A stretch of 64,000 nt of DNA from an uncultured Verrucomicrobiota bacterium (GCA_902495005.1 CABUVL010000001.1:124001-188000); one strand, 5' to 3'; counted from the stretch's first letter, positions 45,604 to 54,383 are shown. Notes: generated by a model from the sequence alone, not told the origin. Numbers and translations are program-made.

Positions 45604-46473
45604 ATGGGAACACTATCTTTGCAAAAAATATCGGCAAATCGGAGAAATGCGCAATTATCGACAGGACCGAAGACAACATTAGGGAAGGCTAAATCGGCTT
45701 TAAATGCGGTAAAACATGGGATTTTTACGAAGGAATGCTTGAAGAATATTTCCAATGAAGAATCGCGGGATTACGAAACGCTTAGGTTGGGTATATTTGA
45801 GAGCTTAAAACCGAAAGATCAGATGCAAGCGATTCTGTGCGATAAGGTTACCATTGATGCTTGGCGCTTACGGAAAGTGCTTGCGTTTGAGCAAGGCGCA
45901 ATGCAATTGGAAATATTGAATTTGGATGCTTCCAGTTCACCGGTAGAATTGATTAGACGAGAATCTCTTATTAGAGACTATGAGAACCACAAATCCGAAC
46001 GGGCAACTTTAAACCAACTAAAAAAATGCTTAACTACCAACAAAACAACAAATTTATCCCATTTATCGAGAGATACCTATGAACTCTTAGAAGAAATCGT
46101 CCAAAAATTGCAGCAACACTTCCCTGGAAATTACCGGCACATAGATATCGAACTTTTGGGAAGCTGTGAGCAACTCAGCGAGTTTTGTACGTGGAATGAG
46201 CTCGATCTTAACAAATTCAAAGCTGACCTGCTAGAGAGTATCGAAGACAAACTGCGATCGGGGAGCAATATGCCGAATTATTACGAAAATGGCATTAAAG
46301 AATTTGATCATAAGCGCTCCGTTTATGAAACCGTAGCTCAATTACCCTCGGTAGAAAATACCGACAAGGTCATTCGCTACGAAACCCACCTGCAACGCTC
46401 TATCGAGAAGAATCTGCGTTTGTTATGCTCTTTGCAGGGAATTGGGCAGATGAGTTTTGGCTTCGTTTGGTAA
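45604..46473 (+). CDS. Uncharacterised mobile-element-associated protein
   Basis: 289 residues from ATG 45604. The N terminus LQKISANRRNAQLSTGPKTT followed by LGKAKSALNAVKHGIFTKE is the hallmark of a large uncharacterised family common in Planctomycetes, Verrucomicrobia and relatives, frequently near mobile elements. The rest is helical (DAWRLRKVLAFEQGAMQLE) without known motifs. Function unknown; DNA binding is plausible from the basic N terminus. The frame extends to 45523 but that crosses a palindrome and lacks an obvious start signal. Confidence 0.75.
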   Translation: MGTLSLQKISANRRNAQLSTGPKTTLGKAKSALNAVKHGIFTKECLKNISNEESRDYETLRLGIFESLKPKDQMQAILCDKVTIDAWRLRKVLAFEQGAMQLEILNLDASSSPVELIRRESLIRDYENHKSERATLNQLKKCLTTNKTTNLSHLSRDTYELLEEIVQKLQQHFPGNYRHIDIELLGSCEQLSEFCTWNELDLNKFKADLLESIEDKLRSGSNMPNYYENGIKEFDHKRSVYETVAQLPSVENTDKVIRYETHLQRSIEKNLRLLCSLQGIGQMSFGFVW

Positions 46474-46478
46474 ATAAG

Positions 46479-46528
46479 TTTTCTTAGCGAAATTTACTAA
46501 GAAAAGATAATTGATTAAGTTTTCTTAG
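46479..46528 (+). promoter_or_regulatory. Probable operator of the Fic gene
   Basis: TTTTCTTAG (46479-46487) and CTAAGAAAA (46497-46505) form a perfect 9-bp inverted repeat, and a third TTTTCTTAG occurs at 46520-46528, 21 bases before the Fic ATG. The Fic protein has a C-terminal winged-helix-like region, so autoregulation is likely. Confidence 0.65.
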
Positions 46529-46549
46529 TGGTTTTTAATAAGAAATGTT

Positions 46550-47677
46550 ATGAAGGAAAGAATTGGGCATTATCGAACACATAAAACAGCTGGTGAAAGT
46601 TATAAAACTTACGTGCCGGTAAAGTTACCGGTTGCCATCGATGTGGATTGTTTGCAAAAGGATTTAGAGGCAACGAACATCGCTTTGGGGAAGTTGTCAG
46701 AATGTGCGCAATGGGTCCCTGATTTATCGTTGTTTTTGTACATGTACATTCGAAAAGAAGCCGTCCTTTCCTCACAAATAGAGGGTACGCAGAGTTCTCT
46801 CAACGATTTGCTTTTGTTTGAAAACGAGGCGAAGCCCGAAGTTTCGTTGGACGATGTACAAGAGGTTTCTAACTACGTAAAATCGATTTATTACGGACTC
46901 GATCGTATTAAAAACGGTTTTGTTTTGTCTTTGCGATTGTTAAAAGAAATGCATGCTATTTTGTTGAAAGGAACTCGTGGGCAACATTGCATGCCGGGTG
47001 AATTTCGAACAAGTCAAAACTGGATCGGTGGCACGCGCCCAGGCAATGCATTTTTTGTTCCGCCGACTCCCGAAGACATGAAGGATGCATTGTACAATCT
47101 GGAAGAATTTTTACACAACGACAAAATTCCGTTGCTGATAAGAATCGGGATGGCTCATGTTCAATTTGAAACCATACATCCATTTTTGGACGGCAATGGT
47201 CGTATGGGACGCCTGCTAATTACGCTTATGTTGTGTAATTTCGGCTTGCTACAAACGCCTATCCTGTATCCTAGCCTTTATTTTAAAGAGCATCGTACGG
47301 AATATTATCAGCGTTTGAATGACGTACGAAGCGCTGGAGAATGGGAATCTTGGCTAAAATTCTTTTTAGAGGGCATAAAAACAACCGCCTTACAAGCTGT
47401 TGAAAAGGTCCATCAAATTCATCAATTATTTGCGGATTGTGAGCGAAAAATTGCCTCAATGGGTCGCGGTAAGTTTTCCTGCCAAAAGGTATTCGAATAT
47501 TTGAAAAAAGTACCGCAGGTAACTGTACCGCAAATCGCTAAAACACTATCCTTAACCGCTCCTACGGCTCGGAAGGTTCTACAATACATGGAGTCTGCCG
47601 ACATCCTCAAAGAGACTTCTGGAAAGCTTAGAGATAAGGTTTATGTCTTTGGCCGTTATATGAAGATTTTAGAGTAA
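46550..47677 (+). CDS. Fic family protein (class II) with C-terminal HTH
   Basis: Fic enzymes usually transfer AMP to Ser/Thr/Tyr of target proteins. The 375-residue protein has the active-site motif HPFLDGNGRMGR at 210-221 with catalytic His210, the flap around GTRPGNAFFVPPTPEDM, and an inhibitory SSQIEG helix at 74-79 N-terminal to the core, so class II and self-inhibited. The C terminus (VPQIAKTLSLTAPTARKVLQ and onward) is a winged helix-turn-helix, as in Fic proteins that repress themselves. No separate antitoxin is needed in this class. Its end overlaps the convergent primase-like gene by 9 bases. Confidence 0.92.
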   Translation: MKERIGHYRTHKTAGESYKTYVPVKLPVAIDVDCLQKDLEATNIALGKLSECAQWVPDLSLFLYMYIRKEAVLSSQIEGTQSSLNDLLLFENEAKPEVSLDDVQEVSNYVKSIYYGLDRIKNGFVLSLRLLKEMHAILLKGTRGQHCMPGEFRTSQNWIGGTRPGNAFFVPPTPEDMKDALYNLEEFLHNDKIPLLIRIGMAHVQFETIHPFLDGNGRMGRLLITLMLCNFGLLQTPILYPSLYFKEHRTEYYQRLNDVRSAGEWESWLKFFLEGIKTTALQAVEKVHQIHQLFADCERKIASMGRGKFSCQKVFEYLKKVPQVTVPQIAKTLSLTAPTARKVLQYMESADILKETSGKLRDKVYVFGRYMKILE

Positions 47678-48604
47678 GTCCTCATCCGCCCCAGCCTCCG
47701 GATTCAGATACAGCAACCGTTGCCATCGGCCTGTTTCCTTGCGGATACAGCCGGGGAGGCGGCTCATGTGAGAAGGGTTTTTGCAGGCGGTATCGATGCC
47801 GAGAGATTTTAGGCATTGTTCGAAAAATTTCTGCTCGATCTTTATCTTCCACTCCTCAAAAATACGAACATCGGGTATGCGAATCCAAGCGTGTATGCTC
47901 TTGTTTCCGGAATCGATAAGCGCAACCAGTGGTAGTTCATGGAGCATTTTGCCCCAAAAGGCGAATTGCTCATTGCGGGACAGTGTGTCAAATTCCAGTA
48001 CGGCGAATTTGAATTTGCAGATAGCAGCATCACAACGATAAGATAGGGCCCCGGATTTTGTTGGATGCAGTTGGCCATCGACAGGATTTGGACAAATAAA
48101 CGGTAAAGGCGTTGGATGTTTTTTGAAAAGATCTATCCATTGAGCGACGGTCCGAACTTTTGTATCGTATTGCGTACCGATAAATAAGCAATCATCGGGT
48201 TTGTAAAGTGTTCGCAAGAAAAGTTCCGTATCTTTTTCTGGAGCATCAAATAATCGAACAGGGGAAGCTTCCCAGAAATCAACTTCTTCTGCACCCTTGC
48301 CTTTTTCTATCAAATGATCTCGATATTCTGAAGAAATTTTTGGTTTAGACACGGATTTTTTGAATGGCTCCCTAGATATGCTACGGTAAGGGATGTAATC
48401 ACTTTTCGCTTTCGAAATGGCAGCATAAATTTCGCTGTCAGGAACGTGGCGTGTTCCATTAGTGATGTGTTGTCGGATATCTGCAAAGATTTGTTCCTCC
48501 GAAAGTCTTTCACGAATTCCGCAGTTAGCCACTCCGAGAAGAGCTGTATGGCAACCCTTACCCGGATTTGGGATTGAATAAAGTTTTTGAATATAACTAG
48601 TCAT
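47669..48604 (-). CDS. Primase-like (AEP/PriCT-type) replication protein
   Basis: 311 residues. The N-terminal region (GCHTALLGVANCGIRERLSE, then QIFADIRQHI) resembles PriCT-type domains. The second half has FAVLEFDTLSRNEQFAFW, LPLVALIDSGNKSIHAWIRI and HMSRLPGCIRKETGRWQRLL, the pattern of archaeo-eukaryotic-type primase domains of plasmids and integrative elements. It lies downstream of the DUF3987 gene on the same strand, and a 102-bp TGTGACA element ends 17 bases before its ATG. Probably makes primers for replication of the excised island. Confidence 0.75.
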   Translation of the reverse strand: MTSYIQKLYSIPNPGKGCHTALLGVANCGIRERLSEEQIFADIRQHITNGTRHVPDSEIYAAISKAKSDYIPYRSISREPFKKSVSKPKISSEYRDHLIEKGKGAEEVDFWEASPVRLFDAPEKDTELFLRTLYKPDDCLFIGTQYDTKVRTVAQWIDLFKKHPTPLPFICPNPVDGQLHPTKSGALSYRCDAAICKFKFAVLEFDTLSRNEQFAFWGKMLHELPLVALIDSGNKSIHAWIRIPDVRIFEEWKIKIEQKFFEQCLKSLGIDTACKNPSHMSRLPGCIRKETGRWQRLLYLNPEAGADEDLL

Positions 48605-48620
48605 GGTATTTCTTTAAAAT

Positions 48621-48722
48621 TGTCACAACTGTCACAAATTGTCACATTCGACTTTGTGACAGTGTTTTGTTAGTATTCATGCAGGATATAAGCCGTTTTT
48701 AGTTGCTGTCACAATTGTCACA
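48621..48722 (-). repeat. 102-bp TGTGACA-box element, copy 3
   Basis: On the minus strand: TGTGACAATTGTGACAGC, spacer with CTAAAAACGGC and TGAATACTAACAAAAC, then ACTGTCACAAAGTCGAATGT and tandem TGTGACA boxes. Same 102-base length as copies 1 and 2 but inverted. Its first part encodes the last residues and stop of the DUF3987 gene and its other end abuts the primase-like gene. Confidence 0.85.
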
Positions 48723-50000
48723 ATAGATATATCCATCATCCAAATGTAACCAAGGATATTGCTCTACAAGTTGTATGAATGGATCCCTGTATATATGAAG
48801 TTTGCGATAAGCTTCCCGAATAAGCACTTTACCGTTATTTTCCCGTAAAAGAGCATAAATTTTGTCCAGTAGCTTGCTCTGATTTTTGTTATGAACCTCA
48901 TCTATGAATTTCATTTGTTGTTGAGCAAAAAACACTTCTTGGATTTTAATCGCTTTTTGAAAAGTATCTGCAGATAACGGTTCTTCGGCCGAAAACTCAT
49001 ACATATGTAAGCTTCCTGCTATACGTATAGCCATTTCAGCCCAACGTTCCATAAAGATTGCGATGTTTTCATTCGAACCCAATCTTTGCTGAATAGAATT
49101 GTAATAATCACGATAAAGCGGATAAACATCTTTATCTGCGCGAATAATTACCGTTTTTTTAATTAGATCTTCATTTAGCAAAGCTTTCCAACGATTATGT
49201 ACCTTTGTTTCAAGGTCTGCGTTCAGCTGAATAGGTATTTTTGGTAACAATCGCGGTTCCGTTTGACCACAGACACATAAGAATCTTGCTAACAAACCGC
49301 TATCTTTCAGCGATTTATGCCTAAACAAATGCATAGCTTTGTCAGGTTGTACCGCAACAGTGATGTTAACGAGTGGATTGCGTAGATAGATATGTTGTCC
49401 GTTGTTACGTTCAATGGAGCAAGGATCTCCCGAAAAGCTTTTCAAAAGCAAAGCTTCATCCGTTCCCTTGTCTTTGTAACACCCCATGGTGACATCAATA
49501 AATTTTCGTGCATCTGAAGAAAAATAACATGTACGCTCGTTATTTTCCGCTAAAACATTCGCAAGTCGTTCCGAGGTAATATCTTCTACAAAGAGTTGAG
49601 AATGCCTTGATGGGGATGTTTCTGTGGAAACCGAGATTTGACATAATTCGCTATTTTTATCATAAAATGGTTTTAATACCTGTTCAAAAACACTTGTTTT
49701 ACCGAAACCGCTTTGGGCAACAAATAATGTATAGAGATTGAGTGGTGTTACTAAATTTGGCGCAATCTTTGCAGAAGTTTTTCTGAAACAAGTTGCTGCT
49801 GTTGCTGACAGCATCAATGGAGCGGAGAAGTCTACCGAAATCTGTTCAGCACGTTGCAATTCCAGCACGTAAGCTTGCAAATCTTTGGGCAAACAATTCA
49901 GCGGAAATGTGCTGTGTGTATCTTCTCCCATTTGCAAATAACCGCTTTTTCTTGCACCTTCCATGAATTTTTCTGCTAACACAGACCTCATCTCAGACAT
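48699..50000 (-). CDS. DUF3987 helicase-like ATPase
   Basis: 433 residues from ATG 50000, which has a strong GGAGG 5 bases upstream; a longer frame to 50069 is disfavoured. Features: CLPKDLQAYVLELQRAEQIS, Walker A-like VAQSGFGKTSVFEQ (about 94-107), and RFLCVCGQTEPRLLPKI, all typical of DUF3987 proteins found with primases in phage satellites and integrative elements. Likely the replicative helicase-like partner of the primase. It overlaps the upstream HTH gene by 8 bases. The last codons (YCDNCDSN) are encoded by the 102-bp element. Confidence 0.85.
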   Translation of the reverse strand: MSEMRSVLAEKFMEGARKSGYLQMGEDTHSTFPLNCLPKDLQAYVLELQRAEQISVDFSAPLMLSATAATCFRKTSAKIAPNLVTPLNLYTLFVAQSGFGKTSVFEQVLKPFYDKNSELCQISVSTETSPSRHSQLFVEDITSERLANVLAENNERTCYFSSDARKFIDVTMGCYKDKGTDEALLLKSFSGDPCSIERNNGQHIYLRNPLVNITVAVQPDKAMHLFRHKSLKDSGLLARFLCVCGQTEPRLLPKIPIQLNADLETKVHNRWKALLNEDLIKKTVIIRADKDVYPLYRDYYNSIQQRLGSNENIAIFMERWAEMAIRIAGSLHMYEFSAEEPLSADTFQKAIKIQEVFFAQQQMKFIDEVHNKNQSKLLDKIYALLRENNGKVLIREAYRKLHIYRDPFIQLVEQYPWLHLDDGYIYCDNCDSN

Positions 50001-50232
50001 GATAACCTCCCTTCTTGTGTAAATTGCAGTCATTTTGAGTGTCTTCCATCGCTTGAGCAATGAATTCATCCAAATCTTCCTGCCGAAATTTCCGCAGACG
50101 TCCCAACTTAACCGACTTCAACGGGTAACGTTTCGTCGATAACCAAACCGCTATCGTGTTTGGTTTTACGCCTAGGTATTCCGCGGCTTCATTAATTGAT
50201 AATAATTTGCTTTTATAAAACTCTTTGTTCAT
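49993..50232 (-). CDS. AlpA/excisionase-type DNA-binding protein
   Basis: A 79-residue MerR-like HTH_17 protein: LLSINEAAEYLGVKPNTIAV then a wing with LKSVKLGRLRKFRQEDLDEF. Such proteins act as excisionases or activators of integrase/replication genes in mobile elements. First gene of the leftward replication operon, divergent from hipBA, with a shared 146-base intergenic region. Confidence 0.88.
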   Translation of the reverse strand: MNKEFYKSKLLSINEAAEYLGVKPNTIAVWLSTKRYPLKSVKLGRLRKFRQEDLDEFIAQAMEDTQNDCNLHKKGGYHV

Positions 50233-50319
50233 ACTCCCAATCTAACTTAATTTGATCTACGCTACATAGGGGATGGGAAAATATTTTTTTGAATCTCTAT
50301 CCCCGGTATAACAAAAATA

Positions 50320-50378
50320 TTGACATAAAGATAAACATATTATACATTAGCTCATGTTAAGGATAATGTATTATACAT
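50320..50378 (+). promoter_or_regulatory. hipBA promoter with repeated operator-like box
   Basis: A perfect TTGACA (50320-50325) is followed 17 bases later by TACATT, within AT-rich sequence. The 10-mer TATTATACAT occurs at 50338-50347 and again at 50369-50378, 31 bases apart (three helical turns), immediately before the first ATG. This is what a HipB autoregulatory site would look like. Confidence 0.55.
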
Positions 50379-50699
50379 ATGGGACCGCAAATATCTTTAC
50401 CTATGAACGTAAAAAAGACGTTAAAAAAGTTGGGAAACGACATTCGTGAAGCCCGAATTCGTCGTCGTATATCGACGCAGCTGATGGCGGATCGTGTGGG
50501 TACAACACGCGTGACGCTGCATTCGATTGAGGTGGGAAGTTCGCAGGTTTCGATGGGGCTTTATGCGACATGTTTGTATGTTTTAGGGCTGTTGGGGAAT
50601 TTGAATTCGGTGGCGGATATTGCGAATGATAAGGTAGGGCAGGCATTGGCGAGCGATACGTTACCCAAACGGATTAAGACAAAGGGAAGCCTTCTATGA
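50379..50699 (+). CDS. HipB-like XRE antitoxin/regulator
   Basis: A 106-residue XRE-type HTH protein: LGNDIREARIRRRISTQLMA followed by DRVGTTRVTLHSIEVG, then a short C-terminal tail. It precedes hipA with an ATGA overlap, the standard hipBA arrangement; HipB neutralises HipA and represses the operon. ATG 50379 is directly after the repeated box; ATG 50403 (MNVKKTLKK) is an equally plausible start. Confidence 0.87.
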   Translation: MGPQISLPMNVKKTLKKLGNDIREARIRRRISTQLMADRVGTTRVTLHSIEVGSSQVSMGLYATCLYVLGLLGNLNSVADIANDKVGQALASDTLPKRIKTKGSLL

Positions 50700-51919
50700 A
50701 TGAAGAGCTTTTTTACATTTATTGCAATCTGAACGGCCAAGATATTCCGGTGGGGCGCTTTTGGTCGCATTATCACAACGGCAAAGAAAGCGCTTCCTTT
50801 AAATACGAAGAGTCTTGGTTGAAGTATCCGAATAATTTCGAGCTGGAACCGTTTTTGCCTCTAACGGAAGGCACGTTTCATACAGACAGCAACAGCTCTT
50901 CGTTTGCTTCTTTCGAAGATTGTGCGCCGGATTCCTGGGGCCGTTTGCTCATCAAGCGCAATGAAACAAAATTGGCACAGCTGGAAAAACGCCCACGCCG
51001 GCAGTTCCAAGAGATTGATTTTTTAACGCAATTGAACGATTTTTCACGTCAAGGAGCATTGCGGTTTAAAAGAGAGCCCAAAGGGGATTTTTTAACACAA
51101 ACGGGTAAAAAAATTCCGACCATTATGACGTTATCCAAAGTGTTGATGGCTTCAGAAAACATCTTGGCTTGCAACGAAACTTTCAACGACTTAAAGGAGC
51201 TACTAATTCCTGGTTCTTCGCTTGGCGGATCCCGACCTAAAGCCTCCGTTATAGACGAAGAAAATTTGTGTATCGCCAAGTTCCCGAAGCAAAATGATGA
51301 CGCCGTTCGCTGGGAAGCTGTTGCGTTAACCTTGGCTCAACAAGCAGGATTGCACGTACAGCAATGGAGACTTGTAACCGTGATCACCAAACTCGTTCTG
51401 TTGGCTAAACGATTCGACCGATGCGGCGAAAAAAGGATTCCGTTCTTTTCAGCGATGACCATGCTCAATGCCCACGATGGCGAAAGCGGAAACTACAGCT
51501 ATTTGAATCTTGCGGACATCATAACCACCCGTTGTGTCCACATAAAAAACGACCTGCGAGAACTTTGGAGCCGAATGCTGTTTTCGATCCTGATTTCCAA
51601 CACAGATGATCATTTACGGAATCATGGATTTTTAAGAAATTCCCCGCAGGGGCTTGACCTTTCTCCGCTTTATGATGTCAATCCCAATCCCGATAGAACC
51701 TCGCATTTGCAGCTCAATATCACCGAAGATGACAGCTCAACTTCGATCGATTTAGCTCTGTCGGTCGCCGATTATTTCCGGCTCACGAAGCAAGAAGCCA
51801 ATGCTATTTTAAACAAACAACGATCAGCCTTTTCCCAATGGCGCTCAGTTGCCCAGTATTTCGGCTTAAACGATCTTGAACAAGAAATGATGGAACCTGC
51901 ATTTCATAACGTTTTATAA
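50696..51919 (+). CDS. HipA-like kinase toxin
   Basis: HipA toxins phosphorylate a translation target such as glutamyl-tRNA synthetase and induce dormancy. The 407-residue protein has the ATP loop GSSLGGSRPKASV (173-185), the catalytic NTDDHLRNHGF (302-312) and the metal-binding LSPLYDVNP (323-331). HipA N-terminal region VGRFWSHYHNGKESASFKYE is present. Intact by these signatures. Its stop overlaps the convergent unknown gene by 6 bases. Confidence 0.9.
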   Translation: MNEELFYIYCNLNGQDIPVGRFWSHYHNGKESASFKYEESWLKYPNNFELEPFLPLTEGTFHTDSNSSSFASFEDCAPDSWGRLLIKRNETKLAQLEKRPRRQFQEIDFLTQLNDFSRQGALRFKREPKGDFLTQTGKKIPTIMTLSKVLMASENILACNETFNDLKELLIPGSSLGGSRPKASVIDEENLCIAKFPKQNDDAVRWEAVALTLAQQAGLHVQQWRLVTVITKLVLLAKRFDRCGEKRIPFFSAMTMLNAHDGESGNYSYLNLADIITTRCVHIKNDLRELWSRMLFSILISNTDDHLRNHGFLRNSPQGLDLSPLYDVNPNPDRTSHLQLNITEDDSSTSIDLALSVADYFRLTKQEANAILNKQRSAFSQWRSVAQYFGLNDLEQEMMEPAFHNVL

Positions 51920-52894
51920 GGTCTCATTTTCTTCCTTTTTCTTCAGATAATAAAGTCCTATGTGACGTAAAAATACTACATTTTGTTGCAATTGGTTCTT
52001 TATGTTTTGTCTTATGGAAGCTTCAGTTTCGTCGGTGTCAAATAAACAGTTTAAAAGCTCTGCAACCCATAACCAATGTGGATAACCATAATTGTTGATG
52101 AAAAATTGATATATATTTACCGCAAACAAACCAGAATCTTTTCGAGTATAACTTGTGGAATTATTTAAAAACTCTTCATATTCCCGCAACCTTGCATCTT
52201 CTGTTTGTGCATTGAAAGCGAGATCTTTTTTTTCGCAATCCTTAACTAAAACAGCAATACGATGTTCTGCATTATGCATAATACGTAATAAATCTTCTAT
52301 TTCAGGTTCCCAAACGTTCAAATTTTTAGAAAAATCTCTGCTTTTTACTCCTTTTTGTACTTCCTCTAATTCCTTGAAGCATTTACTGGCGAATTCTTTT
52401 GCGGCTGAAATGTGTTTTCCTACTTCTTGAGAATTACTTTTTTTATTCCGATAAGTGTTTAAAAGCCTATGTATTCTATTTGTCATGTATAATACTTTAG
52501 CAAAATCATTTGGATGTACAATTGCGATAAATTCCCTGATTTTATCTTTTTGTGACGATCTTTTTAAATTTCTAAAAAATATCGCAAATATCCTTTCATA
52601 AGAAGTAATTATTTCATCATCTGAAGTCTGTATGGTATCCTTTTGAGTTGTCACTTCTTGTTCGAATTCTGCAACCAGATTACTTCCCATAAGCATTTTT
52701 AGATAATCCAATCGGCTTACATAATCTTTTTGCAGTGTTTTATACAATTCTTCCTTAACTGCATTTAGAAATTCTTGATGAACAAATCTAGAAGCTTGCA
52801 AACATGCTTTTTCAATGCGCTCAAATGGTTTATCATATTCTGCGACAATTTCTTTGTATTGTCTTTTTAAATTTGGATTTTCCATATTATTCAT
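51914..52894 (-). CDS. Hypothetical island protein
   Basis: 326 residues, AT-rich, mostly helical with many Lys and Glu (VKEELYKTLQKDYVSRLDYL; AAKEFASKCFKELEEVQKG) and no membrane segment. I recognise no family. It lies between hipA and the integrase, 3 bases after the integrase stop, so it is likely co-transcribed with the integrase. A defence or accessory role is possible but unsupported. Confidence 0.6.
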   Translation of the reverse strand: MNNMENPNLKRQYKEIVAEYDKPFERIEKACLQASRFVHQEFLNAVKEELYKTLQKDYVSRLDYLKMLMGSNLVAEFEQEVTTQKDTIQTSDDEIITSYERIFAIFFRNLKRSSQKDKIREFIAIVHPNDFAKVLYMTNRIHRLLNTYRNKKSNSQEVGKHISAAKEFASKCFKELEEVQKGVKSRDFSKNLNVWEPEIEDLLRIMHNAEHRIAVLVKDCEKKDLAFNAQTEDARLREYEEFLNNSTSYTRKDSGLFAVNIYQFFINNYGYPHWLWVAELLNCLFDTDETEASIRQNIKNQLQQNVVFLRHIGLYYLKKKEENETL

Positions 52895-52897
52895 ATC

Positions 52898-54067
52898 CTA
52901 AAAATTTTTGTGCATTAAATTGATAGCGCCTTGGCTGGCTTGGCGGATGGTTTCGACTTGCAGGCGGGCATAGACTTCGGTGGCATCGCTGCTGTGGTGC
53001 CCCAGGGCTTTACCGACGATATGCAAGCTGGTATTGTTCATGGTCATATAGGAACCGAGAGTACGACGAAGATCATGAATGCGCAGATCTTGAAGGTTCG
53101 CCTTTTTCAATAGGCGTTGCCAAGCTTTCTTGGGATCCATGAAATGGCCGGAAGCACTGGTAGTACTCGGGAATACCCACGGCGAAGCATTGTTATCTGC
53201 TGCTTTTAATGCTTTCAGAACTTTTATGGCTTCATCGATAAGCGGTATCGTTTGGGGTTCTCCGCTTTTAGTAAGCGGGATTCTCCAGAATTTCAATTGC
53301 CAATCGATCTGATCCCAACGCATTGCAAGCACATTCGAACGTCGTGCACCGGTATACAGCAACAAAAGAAAGAATGCTCGAATATGCGGATCCGGTTCTG
53401 CTTCAATGGCAGCAAAAAATGATTGGAATTCGTGCGGTAAAATGAATCGTTCGCGTTTGGTCTCCTTGAACATTTTAATACCAATAGCCGGATTTTCGCC
53501 GTTCCAACCCCATTCGATGGCTTTGTTGTACATCGCCTTTAATCGCTCCAACATTCGATTGGCAACATAAATTCCGCGTTCTGCACGCAATTGGTTGTGG
53601 TACAAGCTAACATCGTATTTGGAAATAGCGGATAACTTGCGATTAAACCAATGGTGATAGTATTTGTTGATGGTCCGTTCGTCCTCTTTCCAAGAGCGTT
53701 TCTGCGGCTTGGAATAACGTTCCATGAACATTTTAAAAAGTTCACCGAACGTTAATTCCGCTTTCAATTGCTTCTTTTTAACATCAGGATCTTCGCCTTT
53801 AGCCAATTGCGCTTTGTACGATTGAGCGACTTCGCGAGCGTTCGTGACGGTCAATTCCGGAAAGCGTCCTATCTTTATCCGTCGTGTACGTCCTTGAATT
53901 TTCGTAAGCAGATAAAACGTTTTCACGCCGTTTGACGTTACCAACAAAACTAATCCCCGCTCTTTGGTATCATAATAACTATCGAACGCAGATTTACTTC
54001 CGTTGATCTTAGGCGCGGAAATTTTATCGATAAAACCTTTGGTTAAATTTTCCTTATATGTTGCCAT
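52898..54067 (-). CDS. Tyrosine site-specific integrase
   Basis: 389 residues with the P4-type layout: DUF4102-like N-terminal domain (YYDTKERGLVLLVTSNGVKT; RIKIGRFPELTVTNAREVA), core-binding domain, and catalytic domain with GARRSN (Arg about 242), KSGEP (Lys267), HDLRR (His331, Arg334), LGHHSS (His357) and EVYARL (Tyr366). All catalytic residues are present. It lies 152 bases from the right attachment copy, reading away from it, which is the usual position for integrases that target tRNA genes. Confidence 0.95.
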   Translation of the reverse strand: MATYKENLTKGFIDKISAPKINGSKSAFDSYYDTKERGLVLLVTSNGVKTFYLLTKIQGRTRRIKIGRFPELTVTNAREVAQSYKAQLAKGEDPDVKKKQLKAELTFGELFKMFMERYSKPQKRSWKEDERTINKYYHHWFNRKLSAISKYDVSLYHNQLRAERGIYVANRMLERLKAMYNKAIEWGWNGENPAIGIKMFKETKRERFILPHEFQSFFAAIEAEPDPHIRAFFLLLLYTGARRSNVLAMRWDQIDWQLKFWRIPLTKSGEPQTIPLIDEAIKVLKALKAADNNASPWVFPSTTSASGHFMDPKKAWQRLLKKANLQDLRIHDLRRTLGSYMTMNNTSLHIVGKALGHHSSDATEVYARLQVETIRQASQGAINLMHKNF

Positions 54068-54083
54068 AAACTTATCCTTCCCA

Positions 54084-54105
54084 TTGCAACCCTATTGCAA
54101 CCTTT
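54084..54105 (+). repeat. TTGCAACC-type repeat, right copy
   Basis: Identical to 37528-37549. It sits between the integrase start codon and the right attachment core and may also overlap the integrase promoter, which would let integrase control its own expression. Confidence 0.7.
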
Positions 54106-54219
54106 TTGTTCAAAATGTATCCATTTACGTCCATCTTCATAAAACATATAAGAGCATGAAACACTGATAAATACAAGTAAATAAAAATATATAAAAATTT
54201 GTAAAAAATAAGACTCACT

Positions 54220-54268
54220 GGCTCATAACCTGAAGGTCCTTGGTTCAAATCCAAGCCCTGCACCCAAT
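54220..54268 (+). repeat. Island attachment site, right copy
   Basis: 49 bases identical to the 3' part of the initiator-type tRNA gene at 37433-37481, from the anticodon stem through CCA plus AAT. The 5' half of a tRNA is missing here, so this copy is not a functional tRNA gene. It marks the far end of the 16.8-kb island. Confidence 0.93.
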
Positions 54269-54383
54269 CTTTATTACGGGCTGTAATGCTTTTTACAGGC
54301 AGGGTAGTAAATGTTTATTCTTATTGCTAGAAGCCCTTATTTACATTTTCCAAATTAAAAATTAATAAATTTATTAGATCGTG

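Noticed and set aside
37745..48722. CRISPR array made of TGTGACA repeats
   Set aside because: Boxes are 7-8 bases with about 10-base phasing, not 24-40-base repeats with unique spacers, and no cas genes are present.
54072..54263. 63-codon leftward frame starting in the right attachment copy
   Set aside because: Its start (MQGLDLNQGPSGYEPVSL) is the antisense translation of a tRNA 3' half, a common artefact; it also covers the integrase promoter region.
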